Made by a program: the position numbers and the translations under genes. A stretch of 38,104 bases of DNA from an uncultured Clostridia bacterium (GTDB lineage Bacteria; Bacillota; Clostridia; Christensenellales; Aristaeellaceae): contig CALCUD010000144.1 of the NCBI GenBank assembly GCA_937906775.1, positions 1-38,104 of the forward strand. The letters run 5' to 3'. The notes beneath the pieces were generated by a model that saw nothing but the letters and a program-made list of their open reading frames with translations, did no database searches and was not told the origin of the DNA. Shown here piece after piece: positions 15,798 through 24,443 of this stretch. Positions within the stretch are counted from its first letter, which is position 1; each line of letters begins with the position of its first letter.

Positions 15798-18077
15798 TCA
15801 GTCCGTTTCGCCGACCCATTTCTTCAGCAGGGAAATCGCCGTCGCCTTTCCGTCGCCGCCGACCTCGCCCGTCGGGCCGACGCAGGAGGGGCATCCGTAC
15901 CCGCAGGGGCAGTCCTCCGCAATCCGGAGAGCGTTCCGCATCAGGATCTCTTTCATTCCGAAGGCCTTCTGGGACAGGCCGATGCCGCCGGGCGTATTGT
16001 CGTAAATGATCACGGTCGGTTTGTCAGTGATCGGACTCTTGACCTGATAGACCACGGCAATATCCTGCGGAGAGCACATCAGATACAGAGGACACACGAT
16101 CCGGAGCAGGTTCGCAATGCCGATCATCCCGTTTTTCAGCGTATCGCTCGGATAAGCCGCGGCCAGCTCATCCGGCAGCGTCCACCACATGGCGGAGGTA
16201 TGCATATCCGTCTCCGGAAGGCGGACATGACCGAAGCCCAGCGTTTCATGCGTATCGAAGCGGATCTTCTTGAACATCGTGACCAGCGCGGTCACCTTGA
16301 TCTCACCGAGAGCCGCGGTCCCTCCCATGGGCTGCGGCTCCTCCTTTTCGATATCCAGCAGGCTGAGGCTGATGTTCAGATCGGAATCGGTATAATACCC
16401 GGTATCCACAGAGCGGATGAAAGCCTTGCACGCGTCAAAGTCAAGCTTCTCGACCTGATACTGGCGCCCCTCGTGCATGTAGATCGCGTTTTCATGCAGC
16501 AGCATCGGCACCGTGAACCGGTCCATCTCTCCGATGACCCGGTGATGCGCCGGATCGGTGATATCAATGATGATAAAGTTTTCGGAAGCGGCGGAGCGCA
16601 GCGAGATCTCGCTGGCCGGGAAATCCTCGGCGGACCAGTGGTATCGCCCGTCGACATGGTGCAGGATCCCCTCCTCGCTCAGATAGTCCAGCAGTTCCTC
16701 CGGCGCGGGGGCGTTGCCAAAACCGTCGCCGTCCTCAAAGGGAAGCTCGAAGGCGGCGCACTTGAAATGGCTGAGCAGAATATAGAGGTTGTCCGGATTC
16801 AGAAGCGCGTTTTCGGGACTCTGATGCAAAAAGTAATCCGGATGATTGACGATATACTGATCAATGGCGGCGGATGAGGCGACGAAGAACACAATGCTCG
16901 TCCCTTTCCGGCGGCCTGCGCGGCCGGCCTGCTGCCAGGCGGAGGCGATCGTCCCCGGATAGCCGCAGAGGACGCACGCGTCGAGCGCGCCGATATCGAT
17001 CCCGAGCTCCAGCGCGTTGGTCGACACGACAGCGTCGACCTCTCCCGCCCGGAGACCTTTTTCGATCGCCCGCCGCTCTGTCGGCAGATAGCCGCCCCGG
17101 TACCCCCGGACGCGGCCGGCATTCCCGAGCGGATCGCGGACCATATCCTTCAGATACCGCGTCAGCACCTCCACCGTCAGCCGGGAACGGGCAAAGGTGA
17201 TCGCCTGGATCCCGTTTTTCAGGAGCATTCCGGAGATCTCGCGGGTCACGGGCAGGGCGCCCTCGCGAATGCCGAGCTGCCGGTTGACCACCGGGGGATT
17301 GTAGAATACGAAATGGCGCTCGCCCGTGGGCGCGCCGTTGTCGTCGACCAGCGTGACGGGCCGGCCGGTCAGGGTCTCCGCCAGCTCCTTCGGATTCGCG
17401 ATGGTCGCGCTGCAGAGAATGAACTGCGGATGGCTGCCGTAAAACTCGCACAGGCGGAGCAGACGGCGCAGCACATTGGCCAGATTGCTGCCGAAGACGC
17501 CGCGGTAGGTGTGGATCTCGTCGATGACGATATAGTTCAGATTTTCAAAGAGTTTGACCCATTTGGTATGATGCGGAAGGATCCCCGAATGGAGCATATC
17601 CGGATTTGTCACGACGATATGCCCGGCCTGGCGCACGGCTTTCCGGGCCGCCGCAGGGGTATCGCCGTCGTAGGTGTATGTTTTGATATCGACTCCCATC
17701 TGTTCGATCATCTCGTAAAGCTCGCTGACCTGATCGGCGGAAAGCGCCTTGGTCGGGAACAGATAAAGGGCGCGGGAATCGTTGTTTTTCAGAATGCCGG
17801 ACAGCACGGGAAGGTTGTAGCACATCGTTTTGCCGGAGGCTGTGGGGGTGACCACGGTCACATCCTCGCCGCGGTCGATCGCCTCGATGGCGTGTGCCTG
17901 ATGCGTGTAGAGCGCGTGGATCCCGCGTTTCTCCAGCACATCCTTCAGGCGTCGGTCCAGTCCTTCCGGAAAGGGCAGCGTACGGGCCTCCCGGGCAGGG
18001 ATCACTTCCCACCGGGTGACATCCTTCATAAAGTGATTGTCCCGGCGGAGCATATCCGCCAGCTGGGCTGCATTCAT
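15798..18077 (-). CDS. mrfA: DEAD/DEAH-box helicase of the mitomycin repair pair (YprA family)
   Basis: The 759-residue protein (ATG at 18075-18077, GGAGGGACAG upstream) is a superfamily 2 helicase. Walker A is TPTASGKT at 77-84, Walker B is DEIH at 186-189, motif III is CSATIANP, and motif VI is QQAGRAGRRKGTS. A C-terminal four-Cys cluster, Cys723, Cys725, Cys729 and Cys732 (CPCGYGCPSCVG), is the zinc site that marks the MrfA/YprA group. The frame remains open to 18137, but a promoter lies there. It heads a run of four closely spaced genes. MrfA translocates 3'-5' on DNA and cooperates with MrfB in UvrABC-independent repair in B. subtilis. Confidence 0.9.
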   Translation of the reverse strand: MNAAQLADMLRRDNHFMKDVTRWEVIPAREARTLPFPEGLDRRLKDVLEKRGIHALYTHQAHAIEAIDRGEDVTVVTPTASGKTMCYNLPVLSGILKNNDSRALYLFPTKALSADQVSELYEMIEQMGVDIKTYTYDGDTPAAARKAVRQAGHIVVTNPDMLHSGILPHHTKWVKLFENLNYIVIDEIHTYRGVFGSNLANVLRRLLRLCEFYGSHPQFILCSATIANPKELAETLTGRPVTLVDDNGAPTGERHFVFYNPPVVNRQLGIREGALPVTREISGMLLKNGIQAITFARSRLTVEVLTRYLKDMVRDPLGNAGRVRGYRGGYLPTERRAIEKGLRAGEVDAVVSTNALELGIDIGALDACVLCGYPGTIASAWQQAGRAGRRKGTSIVFFVASSAAIDQYIVNHPDYFLHQSPENALLNPDNLYILLSHFKCAAFELPFEDGDGFGNAPAPEELLDYLSEEGILHHVDGRYHWSAEDFPASEISLRSAASENFIIIDITDPAHHRVIGEMDRFTVPMLLHENAIYMHEGRQYQVEKLDFDACKAFIRSVDTGYYTDSDLNISLSLLDIEKEEPQPMGGTAALGEIKVTALVTMFKKIRFDTHETLGFGHVRLPETDMHTSAMWWTLPDELAAAYPSDTLKNGMIGIANLLRIVCPLYLMCSPQDIAVVYQVKSPITDKPTVIIYDNTPGGIGLSQKAFGMKEILMRNALRIAEDCPCGYGCPSCVGPTGEVGGDGKATAISLLKKWVGETD

Positions 18078-18108
18078 TCTCTGTCCCTCCGGATCGTTTT
18101 CTGTTCCT

Positions 18109-18137
18109 ATTATAGGGAGAACGGTCCGCCTTTTCAA
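18109..18137 (-). promoter_or_regulatory. Promoter of the mrfA-mrfB-TPR-lepB operon
   Basis: TTGAAA (18137-18132) and a perfect TATAAT (18114-18109) are separated by exactly 17 bp on the minus strand, about 32 bp upstream of the mrfA ATG. This supports the start at 18077 over a longer frame. Confidence 0.8.
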
Positions 18138-18211
18138 GGCGAACAGTACAGGTTTTTTCCGTCTTCCCGGAAACCGTTTCCGTCAAAAAATGTTCTTTAT
18201 CGTTTTTTCTC

Positions 18212-18240
18212 TTTTCACGGCCGGATCGGTATGATATACT
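18212..18240 (+). promoter_or_regulatory. Promoter of the GH10-GH9 gene
   Basis: TTTTCA (18212-18217), a 17-bp spacer ending in TG-A, and TATACT (18235-18240) make an extended -10 promoter. The start codon lies 50 bp downstream. Confidence 0.6.
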
Positions 18241-18290
18241 GCTTGTACGTACAGATTTACATTTATGCTGATCATATAAAGGAGTCAACT

Positions 18291-20966
18291 ATGTATTACG
18301 ACCGAGCCGCATCCCTTTTCCGGGCTTATCGATCTGATTTTCTGATCGGTGCCGCCGTCAACTCCTGGAATACCGATGATCCGGCCTACAGTGCCCTGAT
18401 CCGCCGGCATTTCAATTCCATCACCGCCGAGAACGAAATGAAGCCCTGCATGATCCTGGACCGGGAAGGGACGCTCGCGCTGAACGATCCTGTCAGGACC
18501 GCACAGAACTTTGAGAAAACAGACAAACTTCTCGCCTTCGCGCGGGACAACGGCATCCGGGTGCGCTTCCATGTTCTGTGCTGGCACGGACAGACCCCCC
18601 GCTGGTTCTTTGCGGAAGGGTGGAGCGACGCGGAGGACGCCCCCACCGTATCGCCGGAGCTCCTGCTTGCCCGTCAGGAGGCCTACATCCGCGATGTCAT
18701 GACGCACGTCAACACCGCGTTCCCCGGAACAGTCTACGCATATGATGTGGTGAACGAAGCGATCGAGCCCGATCAGGGCATGCCGGGCGGATACCGCTCC
18801 TGGAGTCCCTGGTACGGCATTCTGAAGGAGTCCTTCATCCCCGCGGCCTTCCGCGCCGCCCGGAAGTATCAGGCGCCCGGGCAGAAGCTTTTCTATAATG
18901 ACTACAACTGCATGCAGCAGCCCAAGCTCGACTGCATCCTCGCCATGCTCCGGAGCCTGAAGGACGAAGATCTGGTCGACGGGATGGGGATGCAGGCGCA
19001 TCTGATGATGGACAGCCCGTCCGTTGCCGAATGTGAAACAGCCGCCCGCGCCTACGCCGCGCTCGGGCTGGAGATCCAGGCCACGGAGCTGGACATTCAC
19101 TGCCCCGGCGAAGGGGACGCGCCCCAGCTTGCGCTTGCCGGCCGTTACGATGAGTATTTCACGATGCTGCTCCGTCTCCGCCGGGAAGGGATCAACGTCA
19201 GCGCCGTCACCTTCTGGGGGCTGACCGACAGGGACTCCTGGCTCACCGGTTTCCGGAAGGAGCTTTCCCGTCCCCTGCTGTTCACCGCGGAAAAGGAGAC
19301 CAAGCCCGCCTTTGACGCGGTCATTGCCGCGCCGGAGAAGGAAAATTATTTTCGCCTGAATCAGATCGGATATGCCGAAGGACTGCCCCAGACCGTCGCC
19401 GTTCTGACGGACCGTCCGGTCACGCTGAAGGACGGTCAGGGAAACGAACTGAAGACGTTCACCTGTACGCCTGAACCGGACGAAGCGTCCGGTGACAAAG
19501 TCGCGCTGGCGGAACTCGGACCCCTTCCCGCGGGAGACTATACGCTGAATTGCGGGAACGTGTCCCGGGCCTTCACAGTCCGGAAGCGCCCCTGGAAAGA
19601 AGTAACGAACGCGCTGATCCGCGGTCTGTATTTCCAGCGCTGCGGCTGCGCCCTGGAAGAAAAGCACGCCGGCGTCTACGCGCATCCCGCGTGTCATACC
19701 GCGCCCGCCCGACTGTGGGAAAACAAAGAGATCTCCGTTCCGATCCCCGGCGGCTGGCACGATGCCGGCGACTACGGAAAGTATGTCGTACCCGGGGCCG
19801 TTGCGGTCGCGCATCTGCTGTATACCTGGTTGCTGTTCCCGGAAGGATGCGGAGATGATCTGAACATTCCGGAAAGCGGGAACGGCGTTCCCGACATTCT
19901 CAACGAAGCCCGCTGGGAGCTGGAATGGATCCTGAAGATGCAGCGGGACGACGGGGCTTTCCACCACAAGCTGACCACGGAACATTTCGCCGCCTTCATC
20001 ATGCCGGAGGACGACACCGCGCAGGAATATCTCCTGCCCGTCTCCTCCACCGCCACGGCGGACGCGGTGGCGGTCTGCGCGCTCGCCGCCCGGGTCTGGG
20101 GCGGATCTGACAAAGAGTTTGCCGCCCGGCTGACCGCCGCCGCGGAAAAAGGATGGGACTGGATGAAAGCCCATCCCGATCACCTTCCCTGCAACGCAGA
20201 AAGCGTCCGGACCGGGACATACAGCGACCGTTCCGATCATGACGAGCGGTTCTGGGCCGCCTGCGAGATGTTTGCCCTGACCGGCGATCCCGATTGCCGC
20301 CGCGCCGCGGAAAACGCGCTCAGTCTCCGGATGGATATCAACCAGTTCGGATGGGCCGATGTAAGCGGATTGGGGTTCCTTTGCTGTCTCTTCATCCTGA
20401 AGGAGAAAGCCGGCGACATCCTGTATACCGGAATGAAACCCCATTTCCTGTCCCGCGCGGATGAAATTCTGGACACCGTCCGCGCCTCCGGATACGGCAC
20501 GGCGCTCCGTCCCGATCAGTATATCTGGGGCAGCATTCTGCCGCTGATGAACAACGCGATCGCGCTGATCCTTGCCCATCTGCTTTCCGGGAAAGATGTC
20601 TATCGCGACGCGGCGCTCCTGCAACTGAACTACGCGTCGGGACTCAACGCAATGGATCTGTCCTTCATTACCGGATTCGGGCAGAAACGCGTCATGTTCC
20701 CGCATCACCGGCCCAGCGCCGCCGACGGGATCGCGGAGCCTGTCCCCGGATTGATCTCGGGCGGTCCGAACAGCCGCTGGAATTACGGGATCACAAAAGA
20801 GATCCTGCCGGATCACTGCGCCCCGGCAAAATGTTTCCTGGATGAAACTCCTTCCGCGGACACCAACGAGATCGCCATTTACTGGAATTCCCCGACCGTT
20901 TTCGTATCCGCGTTCTTCAATCAGCTGACCGCCCGATCCGGTTCCGGGGAGACTGACCATGCCTGA
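18291..20966 (+). CDS. Bifunctional glycoside hydrolase: GH10 xylanase fused to GH9 endoglucanase, no signal peptide
   Basis: The 891-residue protein begins at an ATG with AAAGGAG 9 bp upstream. Residues ~1-345 are a GH10 barrel: TAENEMKP, the acid/base Glu156 in YDVVNEA, and the nucleophile Glu266 in ATELDIH. An Ig-like CelD_N-type module starts near residue 353 (YFRLNQIGYAEGLPQTV). The GH9 (alpha/alpha)6 domain runs from ~438 to ~885, with Asp491 and Asp494 in WHDAGDYGKY, the HHRPS motif, and the catalytic acid Glu860 in DTNEIAIYWN. All expected catalytic residues are present. The N-terminus (MYYDRAASLFRAYRSDF) is not a signal peptide and there are no dockerin, CBM or anchor modules. I infer a cytoplasmic enzyme that cuts imported xylo- and gluco-oligosaccharides. 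It overlaps mnmM by 8 bp. Confidence 0.92.
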   Translation: MYYDRAASLFRAYRSDFLIGAAVNSWNTDDPAYSALIRRHFNSITAENEMKPCMILDREGTLALNDPVRTAQNFEKTDKLLAFARDNGIRVRFHVLCWHGQTPRWFFAEGWSDAEDAPTVSPELLLARQEAYIRDVMTHVNTAFPGTVYAYDVVNEAIEPDQGMPGGYRSWSPWYGILKESFIPAAFRAARKYQAPGQKLFYNDYNCMQQPKLDCILAMLRSLKDEDLVDGMGMQAHLMMDSPSVAECETAARAYAALGLEIQATELDIHCPGEGDAPQLALAGRYDEYFTMLLRLRREGINVSAVTFWGLTDRDSWLTGFRKELSRPLLFTAEKETKPAFDAVIAAPEKENYFRLNQIGYAEGLPQTVAVLTDRPVTLKDGQGNELKTFTCTPEPDEASGDKVALAELGPLPAGDYTLNCGNVSRAFTVRKRPWKEVTNALIRGLYFQRCGCALEEKHAGVYAHPACHTAPARLWENKEISVPIPGGWHDAGDYGKYVVPGAVAVAHLLYTWLLFPEGCGDDLNIPESGNGVPDILNEARWELEWILKMQRDDGAFHHKLTTEHFAAFIMPEDDTAQEYLLPVSSTATADAVAVCALAARVWGGSDKEFAARLTAAAEKGWDWMKAHPDHLPCNAESVRTGTYSDRSDHDERFWAACEMFALTGDPDCRRAAENALSLRMDINQFGWADVSGLGFLCCLFILKEKAGDILYTGMKPHFLSRADEILDTVRASGYGTALRPDQYIWGSILPLMNNAIALILAHLLSGKDVYRDAALLQLNYASGLNAMDLSFITGFGQKRVMFPHHRPSAADGIAEPVPGLISGGPNSRWNYGITKEILPDHCAPAKCFLDETPSADTNEIAIYWNSPTVFVSAFFNQLTARSGSGETDHA

Positions 20967-21534
20967 CTTTGAGCTTCGTTCCGCGCGCTATCTGGCCTCC
21001 GACCATCTTTCCCGGACCGTGAAGCCGGGAGATACGGCGGTCGACGCCACGATGGGCAACGGACACGATACCTGTTTTCTGGCGGAGCTGGTAGGGGAAA
21101 CCGGCCGGGTGATCGCTTTTGATCTGCAGGCGGCCGCAGTCGAAAGCACCGCATCGCGCCTGTCGGAATCCGGTTTGCGGGATCGCTGCGAGCTTTACTG
21201 TCTCGGGCATGAGCATCTCGCGGAAAAGGTCAGCGTTCCCGTCCGGGCAGTGGTATTCAATCTGGGCTGGCTTCCGGGAGGCGATAAACGGATCACCACG
21301 CAGTGGGAAACCACCCGCGCCGCGCTGGAGCAGGCGCTGGCACTGCTGATGCCGCTCGGGATCTGCACCGTCTGCGTCTACCCCGGCCATGAAGCGGGTG
21401 AATACGAGCGTCAGGAGCTGACCGCGTTCGTGTCGGCGCTCCGCCCGCAGGAATACAATGTCCTGCACCAGAAATTCCTGAATGCCGGACCCGGCGCTCC
21501 GGAATGCTATGTGATCCAGAGGATGATCCGATGA
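20959..21534 (+). CDS. mnmM: SAM-dependent tRNA methyltransferase, YtqB/MnmM family
   Basis: The 191-residue protein is a Rossmann-fold methyltransferase of the former 'rRNA methylase YtqB' family. The SAM-binding loop is VDATMGNGHDT at residues ~28-38, and the family-specific FNLGWLPGGDK is at 100-110; YPGHEAGEYE and the C-terminal HQKFLNAGPGAPECYVI also fit. B. subtilis YtqB was renamed MnmM because it methylates nm5s2U to mnm5s2U at tRNA wobble positions. The ATG (GGGGAG upstream) overlaps the GH10-GH9 stop by 8 bp, so the two are likely translated from one message although their functions are unrelated. Confidence 0.85.
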   Translation: MPDFELRSARYLASDHLSRTVKPGDTAVDATMGNGHDTCFLAELVGETGRVIAFDLQAAAVESTASRLSESGLRDRCELYCLGHEHLAEKVSVPVRAVVFNLGWLPGGDKRITTQWETTRAALEQALALLMPLGICTVCVYPGHEAGEYERQELTAFVSALRPQEYNVLHQKFLNAGPGAPECYVIQRMIR

Positions 21535-21542
21535 AACCAAGA

Positions 21543-21568
21543 ACGGACAGCCGGCGGCTGTCCGTTTT
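21543..21568 (+). terminator. Terminator between mnmM and azlD
   Basis: A perfect 10-bp stem ACGGACAGCC (21543-21552) with GGCTGTCCGT (21556-21565), loop GGC, ends in TTTT. It lies between two converging genes, and the minus-strand side is poor in T, so it serves mainly mnmM. Confidence 0.75.
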
Positions 21569-21571
21569 CCT

Positions 21572-21904
21572 TTACACAAACACGTATTGGATCAGCATCA
21601 TATAGGCCACTGTGCCGCACAGAATGCTCAGCAGCGTTTTTTTGCGCCACACGTGCATTCCGACCGTCACCGCGCAGGCGATCAGCTCCGGGAGACCGTG
21701 ACTTCCCCCGGTCACGTCCGTCCCCTTCAGGCAAAAGACCACCAGCATCGCCATGATCGCGTACGGAAGCACCTGACCCAGATAGGTCACAAAACGCGGG
21801 GTTTCCCGGTCTCCCCGGAACAGGAGAAACGGCAGGAACCGCAGCGCGGCGGTCACCGCAGCCATAATCCCGACAGTAACAGCTGCAAACAGCTCACGGC
21901 TCAC
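21572..21904 (-). CDS. azlD: AzlD-type small subunit of branched-chain amino acid exporter
   Basis: The 110-residue protein has three to four membrane helices, starting at a GTG (21902-21904) inside the last 11 bp of azlC. The segment FLPFLLFRGDRETPRFVTYLG resembles the conserved AzlD first loop (the key part is PFLLF...PRFVTYLG), and YAIMAMLVVFCLKG is also typical. AzlC and AzlD together export branched-chain amino acids, or act similarly on other small amino acids. Overlap with azlC makes the pairing firm. Confidence 0.88.
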   Translation of the reverse strand: MSRELFAAVTVGIMAAVTAALRFLPFLLFRGDRETPRFVTYLGQVLPYAIMAMLVVFCLKGTDVTGGSHGLPELIACAVTVGMHVWRKKTLLSILCGTVAYMMLIQYVFV

Positions 21905-22604
21905 GGGCAGTCACCTCCTCTTCCTGCTTCCGGATCAGGAAAACGGCGGCCAGAATCGCCGCCATCGCCGGGATCAGAAAACTGTCCGGCCCGAAGATCA
22001 GCAGACAGATCAGGGACGCCGCCAGACCGACGAGCGTTACGGCATGATGCTTTCCGCTCCGCCACTGGTCCACCGTCAGCGTCAGGAACAGCGCCGTCAG
22101 CGCGAAATCGATCCCGGACGTGTTGAAGCTCAGCAGCGCGCCCAGCAGGGAACCGAGAACGCTCCCCGTCACCCAGTAGCACTGGTCCAGCAGGGATACG
22201 GCCAGATAATACCGTTTCCGCTCCCGGTCCGGCATCGCGTCCGCGGATGGATCCGCGGAAAGCAGGGAATACGTTTCATCCGTCAGGGAAAAGATCAGGT
22301 ACGGTTTGGCTTTCCCCGCCCCCTTGTACCGGTCGATCATGGAGATCCCGTAGAAAAGGTGCCTGGCATTCACCAGCAGGGAGGTCACCGCGGTCGTCAG
22401 GAAGGAAGCCCCGCCGGTCAGCAGATTGACAGCCACAAACTGAAGGCTGCCCGCGTAAATGAACAGGCTCATCGCCGCAGCCCAGACAACGCCGTATCCT
22501 TTTGCGTTCAGCACCATTCCGAAGCCGATCCCGAGCACCAGATACCCAGCCATCACCGGCAGCGTGGCTTTCACGGCTTTCCGAAGCAATCCGTTTTCCT
22601 TCAC
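21894..22604 (-). CDS. azlC: AzlC-type large subunit of branched-chain amino acid exporter
   Basis: The 236-residue membrane protein matches the AzlC family length. Conserved features include GYLVLGIGFGMVLNAKGYG in the first helix, MSLFIYAGSLQFVAVNLL, NARHLFYGISMIDRYK, and FSLTDETYSLL. The start is a GTG at 22602-22604 with AGGGGG about 9 bp upstream. It is followed by azlD. In B. subtilis AzlCD exports leucine analogues; the natural substrate here is probably a branched-chain amino acid. Confidence 0.93.
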   Translation of the reverse strand: MKENGLLRKAVKATLPVMAGYLVLGIGFGMVLNAKGYGVVWAAAMSLFIYAGSLQFVAVNLLTGGASFLTTAVTSLLVNARHLFYGISMIDRYKGAGKAKPYLIFSLTDETYSLLSADPSADAMPDRERKRYYLAVSLLDQCYWVTGSVLGSLLGALLSFNTSGIDFALTALFLTLTVDQWRSGKHHAVTLVGLAASLICLLIFGPDSFLIPAMAAILAAVFLIRKQEEEVTAREP

Positions 22605-22684
22605 CGGTATTTTTCCCCCTTCTGAACGTTCAGGTCGGTATACTTCTGCATACAGGATCCGCTTTCCTTCTTTGGTCCTGTTCC

Positions 22685-22713
22685 TTGACTGAACCGGTTC
22701 GGGCAGGTATAAT
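22685..22713 (+). promoter_or_regulatory. Promoter of the aldolase gene with palindromic spacer
   Basis: TTGACT (22685-22690), a 17-bp spacer and a perfect TATAAT (22708-22713). The spacer begins with the 10-bp palindrome GAACCGGTTC (22691-22700), a possible operator. The aldolase ATG is 85 bp downstream. Confidence 0.75.
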
Positions 22714-22798
22714 CCGAGTCAGGAAAAAGCATGATAAACAATAGGAAGATCAATCCAGTCAGACGGTACGGCCGCTGATGCAACGGGAGGAAACATCC

Positions 22799-23638
22799 AT
22801 GCTTGTCAATCTGAAGGATATTCTGAAGCTGGCGGAAGAGAAGAAGATCGCCGTCGGCGCGTTCAACACCCCGAACCTGGAAAATCTGAACGCGGTGATC
22901 CGCGCCGCGGAAAAGTTGAACATCCCGGTGATCATCGCCCACGCGGAGCTGCATGAAAGCGTCTCCCCGCTGGAAAAGATCGGGCCGGTCATGGTAGCGG
23001 CCGCCAAAGAAGCGAAAGTTCCGGTATGCGTCCATCTGGACCACTGCGAAACCTTCAGCTATCTGCAGACCGCGCTGGATATCGGATTTACCGGCGTGAT
23101 GTATGACGGAAGTCTGCTCCCCTATGAGGAAAACCTTGCCAACACCCGGAAAGCGGTAGCGATGGCCGGGGCATACAACTGTTCCGTTGAGGCGGAACTC
23201 GGCTCCATGCCCTCCCGCGAGGACGGCGGCGGAGCGGCGAAAGGACCGGTCTATACCGATCCGGATCAGGCCGCGGAATTCTGTCTGGCCACCGGGATCG
23301 ACGCGCTGGCTCCAAGCTTCGGGACCGCGCACGGCGTCTATAAGGACAAGCCCGTTCTGGATCTGGAGCGCGTCCGGATCATTTCGGAGCGGACCGGCCT
23401 GCCTCTGGTCATGCACGGCGGGAGCGGCGTCAGCCCCGAGGACTATCGGAAGGGGATCCGGAACGGCCTGCGAAAGATCAACTACTACACCTATATGTCC
23501 CGGGAAGGAACAAAGGCGGTCAGAGAAATGCTGGAGCGGGAGGATGTCATATTCTATCACGACCTTGCGCTGGCCGCGCAGAACGCTATGGAGGCGGACG
23601 TCGAAAAAGCGATGCGCATATTCGCCGCTTTGGACTGA
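22799..23638 (+). CDS. Class II (zinc-dependent) ketose-bisphosphate aldolase
   Basis: The 279-residue protein starts at the ATG at 22799 (GGGAGG 8 bp upstream); an in-frame ATG at 22778 lacks this site. Class II aldolase marks are the catalytic Asp81 and zinc ligand His82 in VHLDHCETF, the zinc ligands His178 (FGTAHGVY) and His206 (VMHGGSGV), and the MYDGSLLPYEENLANT loop. It cleaves fructose-1,6-bisphosphate, or tagatose-bisphosphate, to two triose phosphates. Its length is nearer to the GatY/KbaY/FbaA short group than to E. coli FbaA, so fructose versus tagatose specificity is not certain. No other sugar-specific genes flank it. Confidence 0.88.
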   Translation: MLVNLKDILKLAEEKKIAVGAFNTPNLENLNAVIRAAEKLNIPVIIAHAELHESVSPLEKIGPVMVAAAKEAKVPVCVHLDHCETFSYLQTALDIGFTGVMYDGSLLPYEENLANTRKAVAMAGAYNCSVEAELGSMPSREDGGGAAKGPVYTDPDQAAEFCLATGIDALAPSFGTAHGVYKDKPVLDLERVRIISERTGLPLVMHGGSGVSPEDYRKGIRNGLRKINYYTYMSREGTKAVREMLEREDVIFYHDLALAAQNAMEADVEKAMRIFAALD

Positions 23639-23752
23639 TATAACAAATACTGCTTCGAAGCGGACGCTGAACACCGTGACCGCCGTGGGCGCGATCCCGG
23701 TCATCATCCCGACGGGTACCCGCCGCTCTGAAACAGATCCGGAGGAAAAACC

Positions 23753-24337
23753 ATGCAACTGACCTTTATGTTTGTCCTTAACAGTATCCTGTTCGGCGTC
23801 GGACTCGCGATGGACGCGTTTTCCGTCTCTCTGGCCAACGGGCTGAACGAACCGGGGATGAAAAAGAGCCGCGCGCTTGCCATTGCCGGCACCTTCGCGG
23901 GGTTCCAGATCGGAATGCCCCTGCTGGGCTGGTATTGCGTCCACTCCGTCGCGGAAGCGTTTGCCGGTTTTCAAAAGTATATCCCGTGGATCGCACTGGT
24001 CCTGCTACTGACCATCGGCGGAAAAATGCTTCTTGAAGGTCTCCGGAACAAGGACGGTGTCGCGGAAAAGGCGGCGGTCGGTTTCTGGGCGCTGATGCTT
24101 CAGGGGGTCGCCACTTCCATAGACGCGCTGTCCGTCGGCTTTACCATCGCGGAGTATTCCTTCCCGATGGCGCTGACCGAGGCTGTCATCATCGGAATCG
24201 TAACCCTGGTCATCTGCCTGGTCGGTCTGTTCCTGGGCCGCAAACTCGGCACAAAGCTCGCCGGTAAGGCTTCCATTTTAGGCGGCGCGATCCTGATCGC
24301 CATCGGGATCGAGATCTTCCTGACCGGCATTCTCTGA
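23753..24337 (+). CDS. mntP: Manganese efflux pump MntP
   Basis: The 194-residue protein has six membrane helices and the paired MntP repeats: GLAMDAFSVSLANG with Asp21 in the first helix and ATSIDALSVGFTIA in the fourth. The family exports Mn2+ to prevent toxicity. The ATG has GGAGG 8 bp upstream. A 114-bp gap after the aldolase gene contains no terminator and I do not see a yybP-ykoY manganese riboswitch there. Confidence 0.92.
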   Translation: MQLTFMFVLNSILFGVGLAMDAFSVSLANGLNEPGMKKSRALAIAGTFAGFQIGMPLLGWYCVHSVAEAFAGFQKYIPWIALVLLLTIGGKMLLEGLRNKDGVAEKAAVGFWALMLQGVATSIDALSVGFTIAEYSFPMALTEAVIIGIVTLVICLVGLFLGRKLGTKLAGKASILGGAILIAIGIEIFLTGIL

Positions 24338-24356
24338 GAGCCGGCGTCATTCGCAT

Positions 24357-24390
24357 ACCCGGGGATCCTTCAGCAGGATCCGCGGGTAGC
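24357..24390 (+). terminator. Hairpin after mntP, weak terminator
   Basis: ACCCGGGGATCC (24357-24368) pairs with GGATCCGCGGGT (24376-24387) apart from one G-G mismatch, with loop TTCAGCA, followed by AGCTTT. It lies between mntP and the pullulanase gene. The T tract is poor, so it may act as an mRNA end or pause site. Confidence 0.4.
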
Positions 24391-24443
24391 TTTCGGTCAT
24401 CAGCAAATATCGGATCAGAACGATACGCGCAAAGGAGAAAACC

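Noticed and set aside
17313..18290. N-terminal extension of the GH10-GH9 frame, open to 17313
   Set aside because: It runs antisense through mrfA; the ATG at 18291 has its own ribosome site and promoter, and the extension does not form a signal peptide.
18285..20960. An 891-residue open frame antisense to the GH10-GH9 gene
   Set aside because: It mirrors the real gene in a GC-rich region; its translation has no recognisable domains, and the plus strand carries all catalytic motifs.
23639..23752. yybP-ykoY manganese riboswitch before mntP
   Set aside because: The conserved loop sequences are not visible in the 114-bp leader.
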